From Paenibacillus profundus (GTDB lineage: Bacteria > Bacillota > Bacilli > Paenibacillales > Paenibacillaceae), in NCBI RefSeq assembly GCF_021369635.1, contig NZ_JAJNBZ010000002.1, positions 1 through 64,000 on the forward strand: DNA of 64,000 nt, in the 5' to 3' direction. The notes beneath the pieces are model-generated. The model saw nothing but the letters and a program-made list of their open reading frames with translations. It made no database searches and had not been told where the DNA came from. Below, piece by piece: positions 55,883-64,000 of the stretch (positions are counted from its first letter, which is position 1; the number at the start of each line of letters is the position of its first letter). The translations under genes were made by a program, and so were the position numbers.

Positions 55883-56104
55883 ATGGAAGCTAGCATGGGA
55901 AAGAACGATAAATCGAAAAATAGATATCCACAACTTGAAAGTGATAGTTTTGGAGTTGGAGCAGTTAGATCGAATGTAAGCTTAAATTCTAATGGTGGTA
56001 CTGGTAATACTGGAAGTTGTGGAACTAATGTAAGCTGCATTCTTTGTTGCTGCATCGGCTCAGGAGGAGGTGCTGAGAATAAAAAAATTCAGATTGAGGT
56101 ATAG
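55883..56104 (+). CDS. Putative TOMM (azole-modified) peptide precursor
   Basis: A 73-residue peptide. The leader-like part (1-~44) is polar with Gly/Asn/Ser stretches. Residues 45-63 are SCGTNVSCILCCCIGSGGG, with five Cys (46, 52, 55, 56, 57) beside Ser and Thr, the residues YcaO enzymes cyclise. A charged tail AENKKIQIEV follows, unusual for this class. The gene has a near-perfect AAAGGAGGTGAAA site, is preceded by a TATAAT at 55831-55836, and sits directly before McbB/SagB/YcaO genes. The core boundaries and final structure cannot be read from sequence. Alternative start at Met5. Confidence 0.72.
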   Translation: MEASMGKNDKSKNRYPQLESDSFGVGAVRSNVSLNSNGGTGNTGSCGTNVSCILCCCIGSGGGAENKKIQIEV

Positions 56105-56168
56105 TAACTAATTGCGTTTAAAAAGGATTTAAATAACTTGTCATCTAAACAGAAAGTATAACGTCTTA

Positions 56169-56206
56169 CAGGATTGGAGGCAGGATATTGCCATCCTCCA
56201 ATCCTT
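56169..56206 (+). terminator. Hairpin between precursor and modification genes (partial terminator)
   Basis: AGGATTGGAGG (56170-56180) pairs perfectly with CCTCCAATCCT (56195-56205). The following sequence (TCATCCTTATTATAT) is only moderately T-rich. Its place suggests partial read-through, giving more precursor than enzyme message. Confidence 0.65.
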
Positions 56207-56340
56207 CATCCTTATTATATCAATAAATCAATAATACAGCCTTGTTCTAAATTTGGATATTTTATTTTTATCATGATTCTTAATTAATGAGGCGAATAAC
56301 CCTGTGTTAATGAACTAATCAAGAAAGGTTGAATTTATAT

Positions 56341-57222
56341 ATGTTGGATAAAGAGATAAGATACAAAATCAATAATTTTATTATTCATGAAATAGAAGTT
56401 GAAACAACGGTGGTTATTCATACCAAAGGTATAGTGAAAATCAAAGAAGAAAGACTAGGAGGGTTAATTAAAAAGTGGGATTTAAGTAACCAAAAATCAA
56501 TAACAGAAGCAGAGATAAAGAGTGTTTTCAAAGAAGATTTTGAAGCAGCTCTTAGCTTCATGATAGATAATTATATTATCGAGAAAGAGATCAAAGTAAA
56601 TTATTCAATAAATAAATTAGTATTTCTAAGTAATAATCAATGTATGTCTCAATTCTTTGATTTTTGTGTAAATGAAGAGATAACGCTACCTAAAAAAAAT
56701 CAATTGATTATCGATAGAATAAATGATTCATCTATCATTGAAAATGATTGCTTGTATGTTGTTTTCTTAAATCCTTATAATAAAAAACTTGCATCACAAA
56801 TAAGAGACTGCATCAAAAGTAGAAAAAACTCTCTATTATTGATGACTTATGTTTACAACAATAGTTTCTATATGGATTCACTTTATTTTCCTACATTATA
56901 TAACCCTTGTCATTTGTGTCATATCGGTCACATTGAATCACAACTTAGAGTTAATACTAACGGGGGTATTACTTATCAGCAGATTATTGATTCTATATAC
57001 CTTGAAGAGTCTAATTTTTCAATTCATACACCTTTAACAAAAAATAATATATTAAATATTGCGACAATGTTAAGTAACAAACTTTCTAAATTTATTTTTT
57101 TGGAGAAAGGACTATTGATTTATCCAGAGGAACTACATGAGTGTCACATGATTGAATTGGAAACAAATAATGTATATTCAGATTATGCTTTACATTGGGA
57201 GTTGTGTGACTGTTATGAATAA
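56341..57222 (+). CDS. McbB-like E1/cyclodehydratase partner protein
   Basis: A 293-residue protein with weak overall motifs. A Cys pair PCHLC (C190 and C193) followed by HIGHIESQLR, and a C-terminal CDC (C289 and C291), fit the four-Cys zinc site of McbB/SagC-type proteins. Those bind the leader peptide and present the precursor to the YcaO enzyme. The N-terminal ~150 residues could be the leader-binding (RRE-like) part. I call it from motif plus neighbours, so confidence is moderate. It overlaps the next gene (ATGAATAA). A TTG 12 bases upstream is in frame but touches the GAAAGG site. Confidence 0.62.
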   Translation: MLDKEIRYKINNFIIHEIEVETTVVIHTKGIVKIKEERLGGLIKKWDLSNQKSITEAEIKSVFKEDFEAALSFMIDNYIIEKEIKVNYSINKLVFLSNNQCMSQFFDFCVNEEITLPKKNQLIIDRINDSSIIENDCLYVVFLNPYNKKLASQIRDCIKSRKNSLLLMTYVYNNSFYMDSLYFPTLYNPCHLCHIGHIESQLRVNTNGGITYQQIIDSIYLEESNFSIHTPLTKNNILNIATMLSNKLSKFIFLEKGLLIYPEELHECHMIELETNNVYSDYALHWELCDCYE

Positions 57223-58039
57223 AGAAAATAATATTGAAATGATATTAGAAAGAAACACCTTGGAAAGATCATATCATGATTACATCTATACCCATAGCAT
57301 GCCTAAAAAAGCAGAGAACTTCATAATGAAGTTTCATCAAGCAAGTACATTTCTTCATGACAGTAAGAGTGAAAATATTATTTTTGACCAGAACATCTTT
57401 CCATGGCTAAAGGTAGTGGAAAAGACAGATGTAAAGCCTGAATACTATGAGCATGAAATAATGCTTCACAAACAAGTTTTAAGCAATATTAAAGGAAGTG
57501 CCAGAAAATATAATGTTGATTTTACCTTCACTTTCGAAGAACTTTCAATACTATTAAATAATTCATTCGGAAGAGATAAGGATAGCCATTCTAAAAAGTA
57601 TGGGTCTGCTGGCGGCCTGTACCCAGTTATTCCTCTAATGCTTGTTTTTAAAAGCTTCTCGAAATTTGAAAATGGTGTGTATGTCTACAATAGTCTGCAA
57701 CAGAATATGATGAGAATAAAAAATTGGACGAACGAAGAGAGTAGATTCGTAAAGGAAGAAGTATGTCACCATAGCACAGATTTACCAAATACCTGTATGG
57801 CTTATGCGGTTGACATTAGAAAAGCTATTTTAAAATACCACATTCGAGGATATAGACATGCTGTAATTGAAGTCGGTGCAATGAGTCAAGTATTCAAGCA
57901 TAGCTTACATAGCTTAAAAGAAAATGTAGGTGAAATTAGTTGGTCTGGATTTAATGATAATCAATTATCTTTTGAATGTGGGCTTAACGCCAGATTATGC
58001 CCGATAATCCTTTTGCAGTGGTTTGGACATTTATATTAG
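57215..58039 (+). CDS. SagB/McbC-type FMN dehydrogenase of the nitroreductase family
   Basis: A 274-residue protein. The nitroreductase/SagB segment KKYGSAGGLYPVIPLMLVFK (about 128-148) supplies the FMN-binding Ser/Gly loop. The Lys-Tyr pair and the IEVGAMSQVFKHSLHSLKENVGEISWSGF stretch near 215-245 are typical of the class. It should oxidise azolines to aromatic thiazoles or oxazoles in the peptide. The frame is open from 57152, but ATG 57215 overlaps the stop of the McbB-like gene and has GGGAGTTGTG upstream. Confidence 0.82.
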   Translation: MNKENNIEMILERNTLERSYHDYIYTHSMPKKAENFIMKFHQASTFLHDSKSENIIFDQNIFPWLKVVEKTDVKPEYYEHEIMLHKQVLSNIKGSARKYNVDFTFTFEELSILLNNSFGRDKDSHSKKYGSAGGLYPVIPLMLVFKSFSKFENGVYVYNSLQQNMMRIKNWTNEESRFVKEEVCHHSTDLPNTCMAYAVDIRKAILKYHIRGYRHAVIEVGAMSQVFKHSLHSLKENVGEISWSGFNDNQLSFECGLNARLCPIILLQWFGHLY

Positions 58040-58138
58040 TTTCAAACTTTTTCTACACACTTAAGTTCAATAAATAAATATCACAGTATTACTTAAATTG
58101 TCTTTCAAACAATAAGTACGCTTATAGGTGGTGATTTT

Positions 58139-59182
58139 ATGTTATTCATGGATAACATGATGCATTACAACATTCCACAAAAAAAATTCATTGTCGATAA
58201 TATTTACACTTCTTTTTCTAAAGTAGGTAATTACTTGAAGTCGGGATTTATTGGACCGGATGGTTCAACTTCAATTGATTTCAATAAGCGTGCTTCAATG
58301 ATGAAATCATTTTCTGAAATACTGGAAAGGAGGGCATTGTTTGCAGGTGGATTTATACATAGTGAGAATAGGGTTTATGCCTTCAATTTATTAAAAAGAG
58401 AGATGGATTTAATAAATGTAAAGTATTCATCCTATTTGATTGAAAAAGACTACTCCATAGATACTACAGGATCAGCAGCTCATACTAATTCGAAGTATGC
58501 CATCTACAACGCCATTAAAGAACTAATAGAAAAAAATGCTCTATTTCATTTTTGGTATGGATTATGTGGTATGCGAGTAATAATTAAAGAGATGTGCACT
58601 AATGAGAAAAAGATAATTGATATCCTCAGTAGAACTGGGAAGGATGTTATATTCTATTATAACGATTTTTTTCACCCCTTAAAGGTGGTATTTTCCTTTG
58701 TAATTAAAGACAGAAATATATGTTCATCTGGGGTAGGATCCGCATTTTCTATTTCTGAAGCTATGAATAAATCATTACAAGAAGCTTATTTATTGTTATG
58801 GAAAGATGAAACACTTGAACTTGTCGAATCAAGAAAAAGTTATTTTATAAAAAAATATGATGATCATAGCGACTGTTTAAACCATCTTTATAAAATCAAA
58901 AGCATACTCACAGTAAATCCCAATGGATGTGGTAAAATAAACCATGAGTATGATTTAAATTGTCTTCTTGAATTACTACCTAGTTGGATCAAAGATATTT
59001 ATTTAATTCCACTAAACCAGAACATTAGAAATGGGATGAAATGCGTCAAGGTTTTTTCTCCATATATGTATAATCATGTGCCGAATAAACAGCACCTAAA
59101 CTTAAATAATCCTATGAATACAAACACTTTAAGGATTAATGAACAGACTCTTAGTAGTATTCCTAATTGTATTGTTACATAG
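58139..59182 (+). CDS. YcaO-domain cyclodehydratase, first
   Basis: A 347-residue YcaO protein. ATP/Mg motifs: SFSEILERRALFAGG, then DTTGSAAHTNSKYAIYNAIKELIEKNALFHFW (about 105-145; the E-x-x-E-R-type is here ELIEKN) and SSGVGSAFSISEAMNKSLQEAYLL (about 205-228). The enzyme uses ATP to turn Cys/Ser/Thr into azolines. Two YcaO proteins in tandem is less common; perhaps one handles Cys and the other Ser/Thr, or one is a scaffold. AGGTGGTG precedes the ATG; 99 bases after SagB. Confidence 0.8.
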   Translation: MLFMDNMMHYNIPQKKFIVDNIYTSFSKVGNYLKSGFIGPDGSTSIDFNKRASMMKSFSEILERRALFAGGFIHSENRVYAFNLLKREMDLINVKYSSYLIEKDYSIDTTGSAAHTNSKYAIYNAIKELIEKNALFHFWYGLCGMRVIIKEMCTNEKKIIDILSRTGKDVIFYYNDFFHPLKVVFSFVIKDRNICSSGVGSAFSISEAMNKSLQEAYLLLWKDETLELVESRKSYFIKKYDDHSDCLNHLYKIKSILTVNPNGCGKINHEYDLNCLLELLPSWIKDIYLIPLNQNIRNGMKCVKVFSPYMYNHVPNKQHLNLNNPMNTNTLRINEQTLSSIPNCIVT

Positions 59183-59200
59183 AAATGGGGGAGTATCATT

Positions 59201-60310
59201 ATGATTAATACAAGAAACAATGGAACGCCCTTTATCTTGAAAAGAATTCAAATTAAACAAAATACATTTATGAATGATTACTTCCAGTGTGACATTATCC
59301 CATTTCCTGAAAACGGACCTCCAGCAAGCTCCGTAAGTTTCAAGATGAATTCTGCTTTGAAAGCAGCTATAGGTGAACATTTAGAACGTACTTCTGTTTA
59401 TGTTAATAATAAAAGATTTAAAAATCTAACGCTCACAGCATATAATATGATTACATGGGAGCCAGTTTTATTACCTTTGCATAGAATTTTATTGAATTGG
59501 AGCGTTCCAATATTTAAACAGGTCGATCTAATTAATACTTTTAACGATACTTGCGGCTTAGCTTGTCATACAACTTCATTTAATTGTGTACAGTCAGCCT
59601 TTTTTGAGTTTTTTGAGCGTCAATGTCTTTTATATAATTGGTTTACAAGCTCACCAGGGAAACAATTATATTTGAAGCATCTGTTAAAAGATGGTGATCT
59701 CAGAAAATTAATTAAGATGGCATATCATCATGTAGAGGAATTGTATTTTTTTGATATTTCAATTCACTGTGATGTTAAAGTAATAATAAGTATAGCATTA
59801 GGTGAAAAAACTAAAGGAGTCGGCTTATGTGCTCACTGGGGCTATAAAGATGCCATCTTAGGTTCAATTAAAGAATTATTTCAGTATATAACAATAGAAC
59901 AATTCGACAATACTTTAAACGGAAAACAGATTGATAATAACTTGACTGATCCTCTGTATTATAGTAAGCACTTTATGAATCATGTTAATTCATGTACTTT
60001 AAAAAAAGACTTTGATTACTTAATAAGTAATTCAGAATATACTAATATAAATGCATCACAAAGTCTCTCTGTTAGCAAAGAAGAGTTTAATACCATTGCA
60101 AAAAAGATTTCCTCCGAGGTTAACATGGACCTAATATTGTGCTATATACCACAATTGTATCAAGGTATTAATACTAAAATAGTGAAAATATTGACTACTA
60201 AGGGTTTTTATCATATGTTTGCAGCAGAAATAGACCCACACAAAGTTCCTATTTTAGAAGCATATGATGGTGAGTTACAGAACATTGGAAAAATGATTCC
60301 ATTCGGTTAA
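59201..60310 (+). CDS. YcaO-domain cyclodehydratase, second
   Basis: A 369-residue YcaO protein only distantly like its neighbour. Motifs: KAAIGEHLERTSVYVN (GEHLERTS), DTCGLACHTTSFNCVQSAFFEFFERQCLLYNWF (with the full E-x-x-ER: EFFER) and GLCAHWGYKDAILGSIKELFQYI. The C-terminus ends IPFG instead of the Pro-rich PxPxP tail of some TOMM enzymes. The complete ATP-site residues suggest this copy is the catalytic one; inference. 18 bases after the first YcaO gene. Confidence 0.82.
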   Translation: MINTRNNGTPFILKRIQIKQNTFMNDYFQCDIIPFPENGPPASSVSFKMNSALKAAIGEHLERTSVYVNNKRFKNLTLTAYNMITWEPVLLPLHRILLNWSVPIFKQVDLINTFNDTCGLACHTTSFNCVQSAFFEFFERQCLLYNWFTSSPGKQLYLKHLLKDGDLRKLIKMAYHHVEELYFFDISIHCDVKVIISIALGEKTKGVGLCAHWGYKDAILGSIKELFQYITIEQFDNTLNGKQIDNNLTDPLYYSKHFMNHVNSCTLKKDFDYLISNSEYTNINASQSLSVSKEEFNTIAKKISSEVNMDLILCYIPQLYQGINTKIVKILTTKGFYHMFAAEIDPHKVPILEAYDGELQNIGKMIPFG

Positions 60311-60328
60311 TAAAGAGGGGGTGCTAAA

Positions 60329-61090
60329 TTGTTAATTATCAAAGAGTACGTTAGATTGTATACTAAAATAATGTTGAACAACAAGATAAGTTTTTTGTGG
60401 TATTTGGTTTTCCCCTTAATACTTTTCTTCGTATACAATTACAATTGGCTTATGAGTGGACCAGATGCATACTCATTCTATTTTCAGGCAAGCATGTTCT
60501 TAGCCTATATTACATTCGTTATGTCAATAGAGGTAACAACAAGCTTAATTAGTATGAGAGAAAATGGATTTTTAAAGATGTTTAAATTCGTTTCTGGTAA
60601 CAAGTATCCTATGATTTTTGGAAAAATCATCACCCAGCTATCCTTCCTAACCCTTTCTATTCTCCTATTTTCTCTTGTGATTAGCTTGTTTAGTCTAAGT
60701 AATACTGCAGATATTATATTATTCATTGTTTGTTCTTTAGTTACTAGTTTATGTGGGGCAATTCCAGCAATGTTCTTTTTTTTGGTGTTAATGATTTTTC
60801 CCATGAAACAAGAATCGCTTGTCACCATATTAAATATGCTTTTACTTGTGTTTTTATTAGTAACTGCTAATAATCTTGCACATTCAATGTCGTGGGGGAT
60901 CATTTTGCTATACATTAACCCATTGGAGTTAGTTAGAGCTTTAAATTTATTGATAACAGAATTTATTACAGGTGAGCAATATGATAATTTTAGTATGGCT
61001 TACATATTATTTGGATTAATCTTATATATAATCATCGGATTTTTTGGAATGAGATACATGAGAATTGTATCATCAACAAATAGAACATGA
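60329..61090 (+). CDS. ABC-2 type exporter permease
   Basis: A 253-residue protein with six membrane helices (for example SFLWYLVFPLILFFVYNY, AYITFVMSIEVTTSLISM, LTLSILLFSLVISLF, CGAIPAMFFFLVLMIFP, GIILLYINPLELVRALN, YILFGLILYIIIGFFGM), matching the ABC-2 fold. TTG start after AAAGAGGGGG. It overlaps the ATPase frame by four bases and likely exports the modified peptide and/or confers immunity. Confidence 0.78.
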   Translation: MLIIKEYVRLYTKIMLNNKISFLWYLVFPLILFFVYNYNWLMSGPDAYSFYFQASMFLAYITFVMSIEVTTSLISMRENGFLKMFKFVSGNKYPMIFGKIITQLSFLTLSILLFSLVISLFSLSNTADIILFIVCSLVTSLCGAIPAMFFFLVLMIFPMKQESLVTILNMLLLVFLLVTANNLAHSMSWGIILLYINPLELVRALNLLITEFITGEQYDNFSMAYILFGLILYIIIGFFGMRYMRIVSSTNRT

Positions 61091-61104
61091 ATTGGGGCAT
61101 TCAT

Positions 61105-61815
61105 ATGATAAAAATCCAGAATCTAAGCTATAGGCACAAAGGTTGTAGTAAGTATCATTTGGAGAACTTATCTGTGGAATTTAAGCCAGGAACAGTAAAC
61201 GTCATTATAGGAAAAAACGGTTCTGGTAAAACTACACTTTTTGATTTGATAACAAATGTAATTAATCGACCGGCTGAGATTAAAGGTGTACCTAAAGAAT
61301 CTGAAATCATATACCAATTGCAGGGTTTATTATTTCCGGCAACATTGAAGGGAAAGGATTTATTTAGATTTTTTTTGTACACAGATTATAAAAATGATAT
61401 AAGAATTTCAAATACTCCCTACACAGATCAGTATATGGCACCTTCGGAAATTGAGTTAATGGAAAAAGTGTGGAACACACAATTCGGTCAGTTATCTGTA
61501 GGTGAAAGAAGATACTTAAGTATATTGGCGATAACCCTTATGCAAAGAAAGTTGTATGTTTTTGATGAACCAACTTCTGGAGTTGATCCTGAAGCAAGAA
61601 TGCAAATTTTACAAAGAATAGAGAAACTTACTCGTGCCACAAACTCTATCGTCATTCTCTCCACTCACACCTTACATGAGTTTCAACATATAAATTGTAA
61701 AATTCACTTATTGCATAAAGGAAATATAAAATTTCAAGGGACTTACACACAATTCGTCGAAAATACGTTTAATCATAATCCGGATGTCGCATTTTACCAA
61801 AACCTCATTCTATAA
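61105..61815 (+). CDS. ABC exporter ATPase of the TOMM cluster
   Basis: A 236-residue ATPase. Walker A GKNGSGKTT, Q-loop (IIYQLQGLLFP), signature LSVGERRYLSILAI (variant of LSGGQ), Walker B YVFDEPTSGVDPEAR and H-loop STHTLHEF. Pairs with the permease upstream. The ATG at 61087 is possible, but GGGGC spacing favours 61105. Confidence 0.85.
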   Translation: MIKIQNLSYRHKGCSKYHLENLSVEFKPGTVNVIIGKNGSGKTTLFDLITNVINRPAEIKGVPKESEIIYQLQGLLFPATLKGKDLFRFFLYTDYKNDIRISNTPYTDQYMAPSEIELMEKVWNTQFGQLSVGERRYLSILAITLMQRKLYVFDEPTSGVDPEARMQILQRIEKLTRATNSIVILSTHTLHEFQHINCKIHLLHKGNIKFQGTYTQFVENTFNHNPDVAFYQNLIL

Positions 61816-61863
61816 TACTCCAACTGCTTCCTCGCAAGCAGCGGCATACTGCCGTACACATAT

Positions 61864-62133
61864 TTGCCCGGTTGCAACAAGAGCATGCTTTTCAGGGAAG
61901 TGCGTCAACGCTTAATAAAAGCAGTAGTAGATATCAAAAGTTTCAATGATGAGTATGTTATTGAACTTAGTCAAGAGCTTGATACATACATCTTACAGCT
62001 TCAAAAAAAGAATTACTCTCTTAGACTAAAAGATAAGAGAAAAGCAGGACCTTTGTGTCCCCAGTTCCATAGGAATTCGAAATTGGAATATGACATGAAA
62101 GAATTTAGGGGGATAGAGGGCGGCTGCATGTGA
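61864..62133 (+). CDS. Spo0E-like aspartyl-phosphate phosphatase (right copy), possibly 5'-damaged
   Basis: The reading frame (89 codons from a TTG, ~83 from ATG 61885) contains the family core RQRLIKAVVDIKSFNDEYVIELSQELDTYILQLQKK with SQELD. It matches the left copy at 55511 over ~45 residues, then diverges into an unrelated Cys/Lys-rich tail (KAGPLCPQFHRNSKLEYDMK). The N-terminal ~10 residues differ and no ribosome binding site is clear, so the start may have been lost or replaced. It directly follows the exporter ATPase (48 bases). Confidence 0.65.
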   Translation: MPGCNKSMLFREVRQRLIKAVVDIKSFNDEYVIELSQELDTYILQLQKKNYSLRLKDKRKAGPLCPQFHRNSKLEYDMKEFRGIEGGCM

Positions 62134-62154
62134 CTCGTTTACAAAGATAATTTG

Positions 62155-62202
62155 CTAGGAGGCTACTTTATCTCGAAGAAAAGGGAGATAAAGCAGCCTC
62201 TA
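62155..62202 (+). terminator. Hairpin after the right Spo0E-like gene
   Basis: GAGGCTACTTTATCTC pairs almost completely with GAGATAAAGCAGCCTC across an AG-rich loop. The tail (TAGTATTTGC) is weakly T-rich. It may end the TOMM unit. Confidence 0.6.
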
Positions 62203-62238
62203 GTATTTGCTTAATCTGTAGTGAAATGAGGAAAGCAG

Positions 62239-63204
62239 ATGTTTACACTGAGAAGAAAAGATATTATTTTCACCTTACTTTTTTTATGCCTGTATATAAT
62301 GTATTACCTTTTTCTAACTTATATCGATAAGCAAGAAAGGTTCAACGAATTGTCCAATGGATTCTATTCTAATCATCATGCTGTATTAATGAATAACGGT
62401 GATAACGATTGGGTCGAAACTGAGCTTTCACAATCCAGTTACCGACTGTTCATAGAATATAATGATACCTACCGCTTTTTTAAAGATCATAGTAGTGATT
62501 GGTCCCCTCCGATCGAATCTGGTCGTTTTTTTACTCATGAAGAAAAGAAGCCGGTAGCGGTTATTGGAAGGGAAATGTTAGAGTACGCTAAGGGCAGTAA
62601 CGGTGCGAAGCGTGTATCTTTTAATGGAGAAAATTATGAAGTAATCGGAATTATGGGTGCATCATTCGCGAGTCCAGTTGACTATCTAATCTTGATATAT
62701 CAACCTGGCCAGACACCTTTAACACCTGATATGCGAATTATTATTGATAGTGATCATAAATCAACGGTGACTGAAATTACCGATAATTTAATCAAAAAAT
62801 TCCCCATGCTCACTCTGATTGAAAGTACACAAAAAGGGCTATCGAGAACGGCAAATATCCCCTTTCTATATCGTTTGCTAATTTTTGAGTTTTATCTCCT
62901 TTTGTTCCTTAGTGTATTAGCATTTATACGGTATTGGTACGAATCAGAAAAGAAGAAGTTGTATATTTTATTCATCATGGGTATTGCGAAAAATAAAATT
63001 ATTCAACAGCTATTCTTTAAAGTCTTCATGTATATTACTGTCCCGGGAGTTATGATGTTTTTATTCATTTCTATTTTTGATTCCGGATCATTTTTTAAAC
63101 AAATGATATGGATCGTCATTCTTTTTCTGATTAGCGCCTGGTCTTTGTTAAGCCTGTTTCTCAGAGCTGCTTCTTCATCAAAAGGTGGTGCAATCAGAAA
63201 ATGA
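62239..63204 (+). CDS. ABC permease with MacB-like extracellular domain (FtsX type), first
   Basis: A 321-residue membrane protein: helix ~8-28, an extracellular MacB periplasmic-core-like domain (about 30-210, ESGRFFTHEEKKPVAVIGREMLEYAK, then NYEVIGIMGASFASPVDYLILIY), then three helices (~215-310). The order of one N-terminal helix, extracellular domain and three C-terminal helices is the FtsX/MacB permease fold. It overlaps the next gene by ATGA. ATGs before it are absent; GAAATGAGGAAAGC precedes the start. Confidence 0.72.
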   Translation: MFTLRRKDIIFTLLFLCLYIMYYLFLTYIDKQERFNELSNGFYSNHHAVLMNNGDNDWVETELSQSSYRLFIEYNDTYRFFKDHSSDWSPPIESGRFFTHEEKKPVAVIGREMLEYAKGSNGAKRVSFNGENYEVIGIMGASFASPVDYLILIYQPGQTPLTPDMRIIIDSDHKSTVTEITDNLIKKFPMLTLIESTQKGLSRTANIPFLYRLLIFEFYLLLFLSVLAFIRYWYESEKKKLYILFIMGIAKNKIIQQLFFKVFMYITVPGVMMFLFISIFDSGSFFKQMIWIVILFLISAWSLLSLFLRAASSSKGGAIRK

Positions 63205-64000
63205 TCCTAAACGAACTGAAAATTTATTTAAAAAAGCATAAATTATTAACGATGGTTCTTTATCTTCAGCTTACTTTATTTTTTATCATTATAGGAACCT
63301 TCATTTCTTTTATCGAACAGCTTAATTATGAAAGTAATGGTCTTCAACAGATCTATGAAGGAAAGTCCATCTATCAGTTGCTTGATGGTTATTATGATGG
63401 CGAAGTGTACCAAGATTTTGTTAGTCAACCGGGTTATCTCGAACGATTAAAAAACTATTACAATGAACTAAATCATACAAATGATTTTGACTATCTAGCT
63501 ATGTTCAATCACCATATCCTATTAACGGATAATGGGTTACCTGATGAGTTTATTGAGGGCTATGAGCAAGGCAACAGGAAGTACCAGACAAAGATAGAAA
63601 ATGCTACATTTACCGCTGTTAAATCGTTTCAAATGAATAAGCAGGTTCTTGACTTTTTTGGCTTAGTTGCAGTAGAAGGAACGACTTGGAGTGAACATGA
63701 TTTTAAGGGTTTCGAGGATACTGTACCAGTATTGTTGGGAGCTTCTTATCGAAATGTATTTCATATTGGCGATGAAACGACTATCAATTTCTATAATAAG
63801 TCATTTAATATCAAAATTATTGGGTTTTTAAAGGAAAACAGTAAGCTTTACTTTAATAATGATACGGAGTTTTACTTGGACAAATATATCCTGCTTCCTT
63901 ATAGAGAGTATGATAATAAGCCTACTTCAGAAGTAGATGAATTATTCCAACAAGCTAGCTATTTTGCTATGATCAACGGTTACATTATTACAGACAATGA
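63201..64000 (+). CDS. ABC permease with MacB-like extracellular domain, second (cut by the window end)
   Basis: The frame is open from ATG 63201 (overlapping the previous stop as ATGA) to the end, at least 266 residues. N-terminal MILNELKIYLKKHKLLTMVL is followed by a membrane helix (about 17-40) and an extracellular domain with VPVLLGASYRNVFHIGDETT and NIKIIGFLKENSKLYF, again MacB-core-like. The remaining helices lie outside. Probably forms an exporter or immunity transporter with the gene before it and an ATPase further on. Confidence 0.7.
   Translation, partial: MILNELKIYLKKHKLLTMVLYLQLTLFFIIIGTFISFIEQLNYESNGLQQIYEGKSIYQLLDGYYDGEVYQDFVSQPGYLERLKNYYNELNHTNDFDYLAMFNHHILLTDNGLPDEFIEGYEQGNRKYQTKIENATFTAVKSFQMNKQVLDFFGLVAVEGTTWSEHDFKGFEDTVPVLLGASYRNVFHIGDETTINFYNKSFNIKIIGFLKENSKLYFNNDTEFYLDKYILLPYREYDNKPTSEVDELFQQASYFAMINGYIITDN

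Noticed and set aside
55883-56104. Heterocycloanthracin, thiocillin or plantazolicin precursor
   Set aside because: The Cys pattern, internal core and charged C-terminal tail do not match those known precursors, and the enzyme set differs; left as an unnamed TOMM.
1-64000. CRISPR arrays, prophage genes or rRNA genes
   Set aside because: No regularly spaced repeats, no phage structural or integrase genes and no rRNA sequence were seen.

Overview
The window looks like a chromosomal segment of a Paenibacillus-type, spore-forming Firmicute. The signs are strong AGGAGG-type ribosome binding sites, the Firmicute gene order hprK-lgt-ppaX-yvoF-hisZGDBHAFI-(TPR protein)-trxB-(glcK)-rapZ-yvcK-whiA-HPr/crh, Spo0E-family phosphatases, lplB/lplC/lipO-type sugar transport genes under a membrane-bound AraC regulator, and many paralogous secreted proteins. 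No ribosomal RNA gene lies inside the window. All functional calls come from reading motifs and gene order; no database search was run.

Layout. 1-360: end of a tRNA operon (Phe, Tyr, Lys). 370-8150: accessory and metabolic genes: a modular chitinase, an ECF-like sigma factor with a large C-terminal extension, a VOC/lamin-G-like protein, a PucR-type regulator and the multitask sugar-transporter ATPase MsmX. 8500-31200: the conserved core block, which includes HPr kinase, the histidine operon, PRPP synthetase, thioredoxin reductase, glucokinase, RapZ, YvcK, WhiA and an HPr-family protein. 31900-38600: secreted proteins, the potABCD polyamine transporter and an alpha/beta hydrolase. 38800-51800: a carbohydrate ABC transporter (two permeases plus a binding lipoprotein, no ATPase of its own) flanked by two paralogous AraC-type membrane sensors. 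Between them lie a possible cysteine-rich bacteriocin/immunity pair, a decayed group II intron and gene fragments. 52200-53500: a lipoprotein and an M23 peptidase. 53786-62133: an AT-rich island with an RRNPP-type (HTH-TPR) regulator and its likely signalling peptide, then a thiazole/oxazole-modified peptide (TOMM) gene cluster bracketed by two Spo0E-like phosphatase genes. 62239-64000: two permease subunits of another exporter, the last cut by the window end.

How it fits together. Several genes belong to carbon catabolite control: hprK, an HPr-like protein at the crh position that keeps both His15 and Ser46, glcK, and msmX. Candidate CcpA (cre) operators lie at the promoters of the sugar transporter and of both AraC regulators. 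MsmX is the obvious candidate to energise the ATPase-less sugar transporter. The most novel-looking part is the AT-rich island: a peptide-quorum-sensing pair, a short Cys/Gly/Ser-rich precursor with a very strong ribosome binding site, an McbB-like E1 protein, a SagB-type dehydrogenase, two different YcaO proteins, an ABC exporter, and Spo0E-like phosphatases at both ends. I read this as a probably undescribed azole-modified peptide system tied to cell density and sporulation control.
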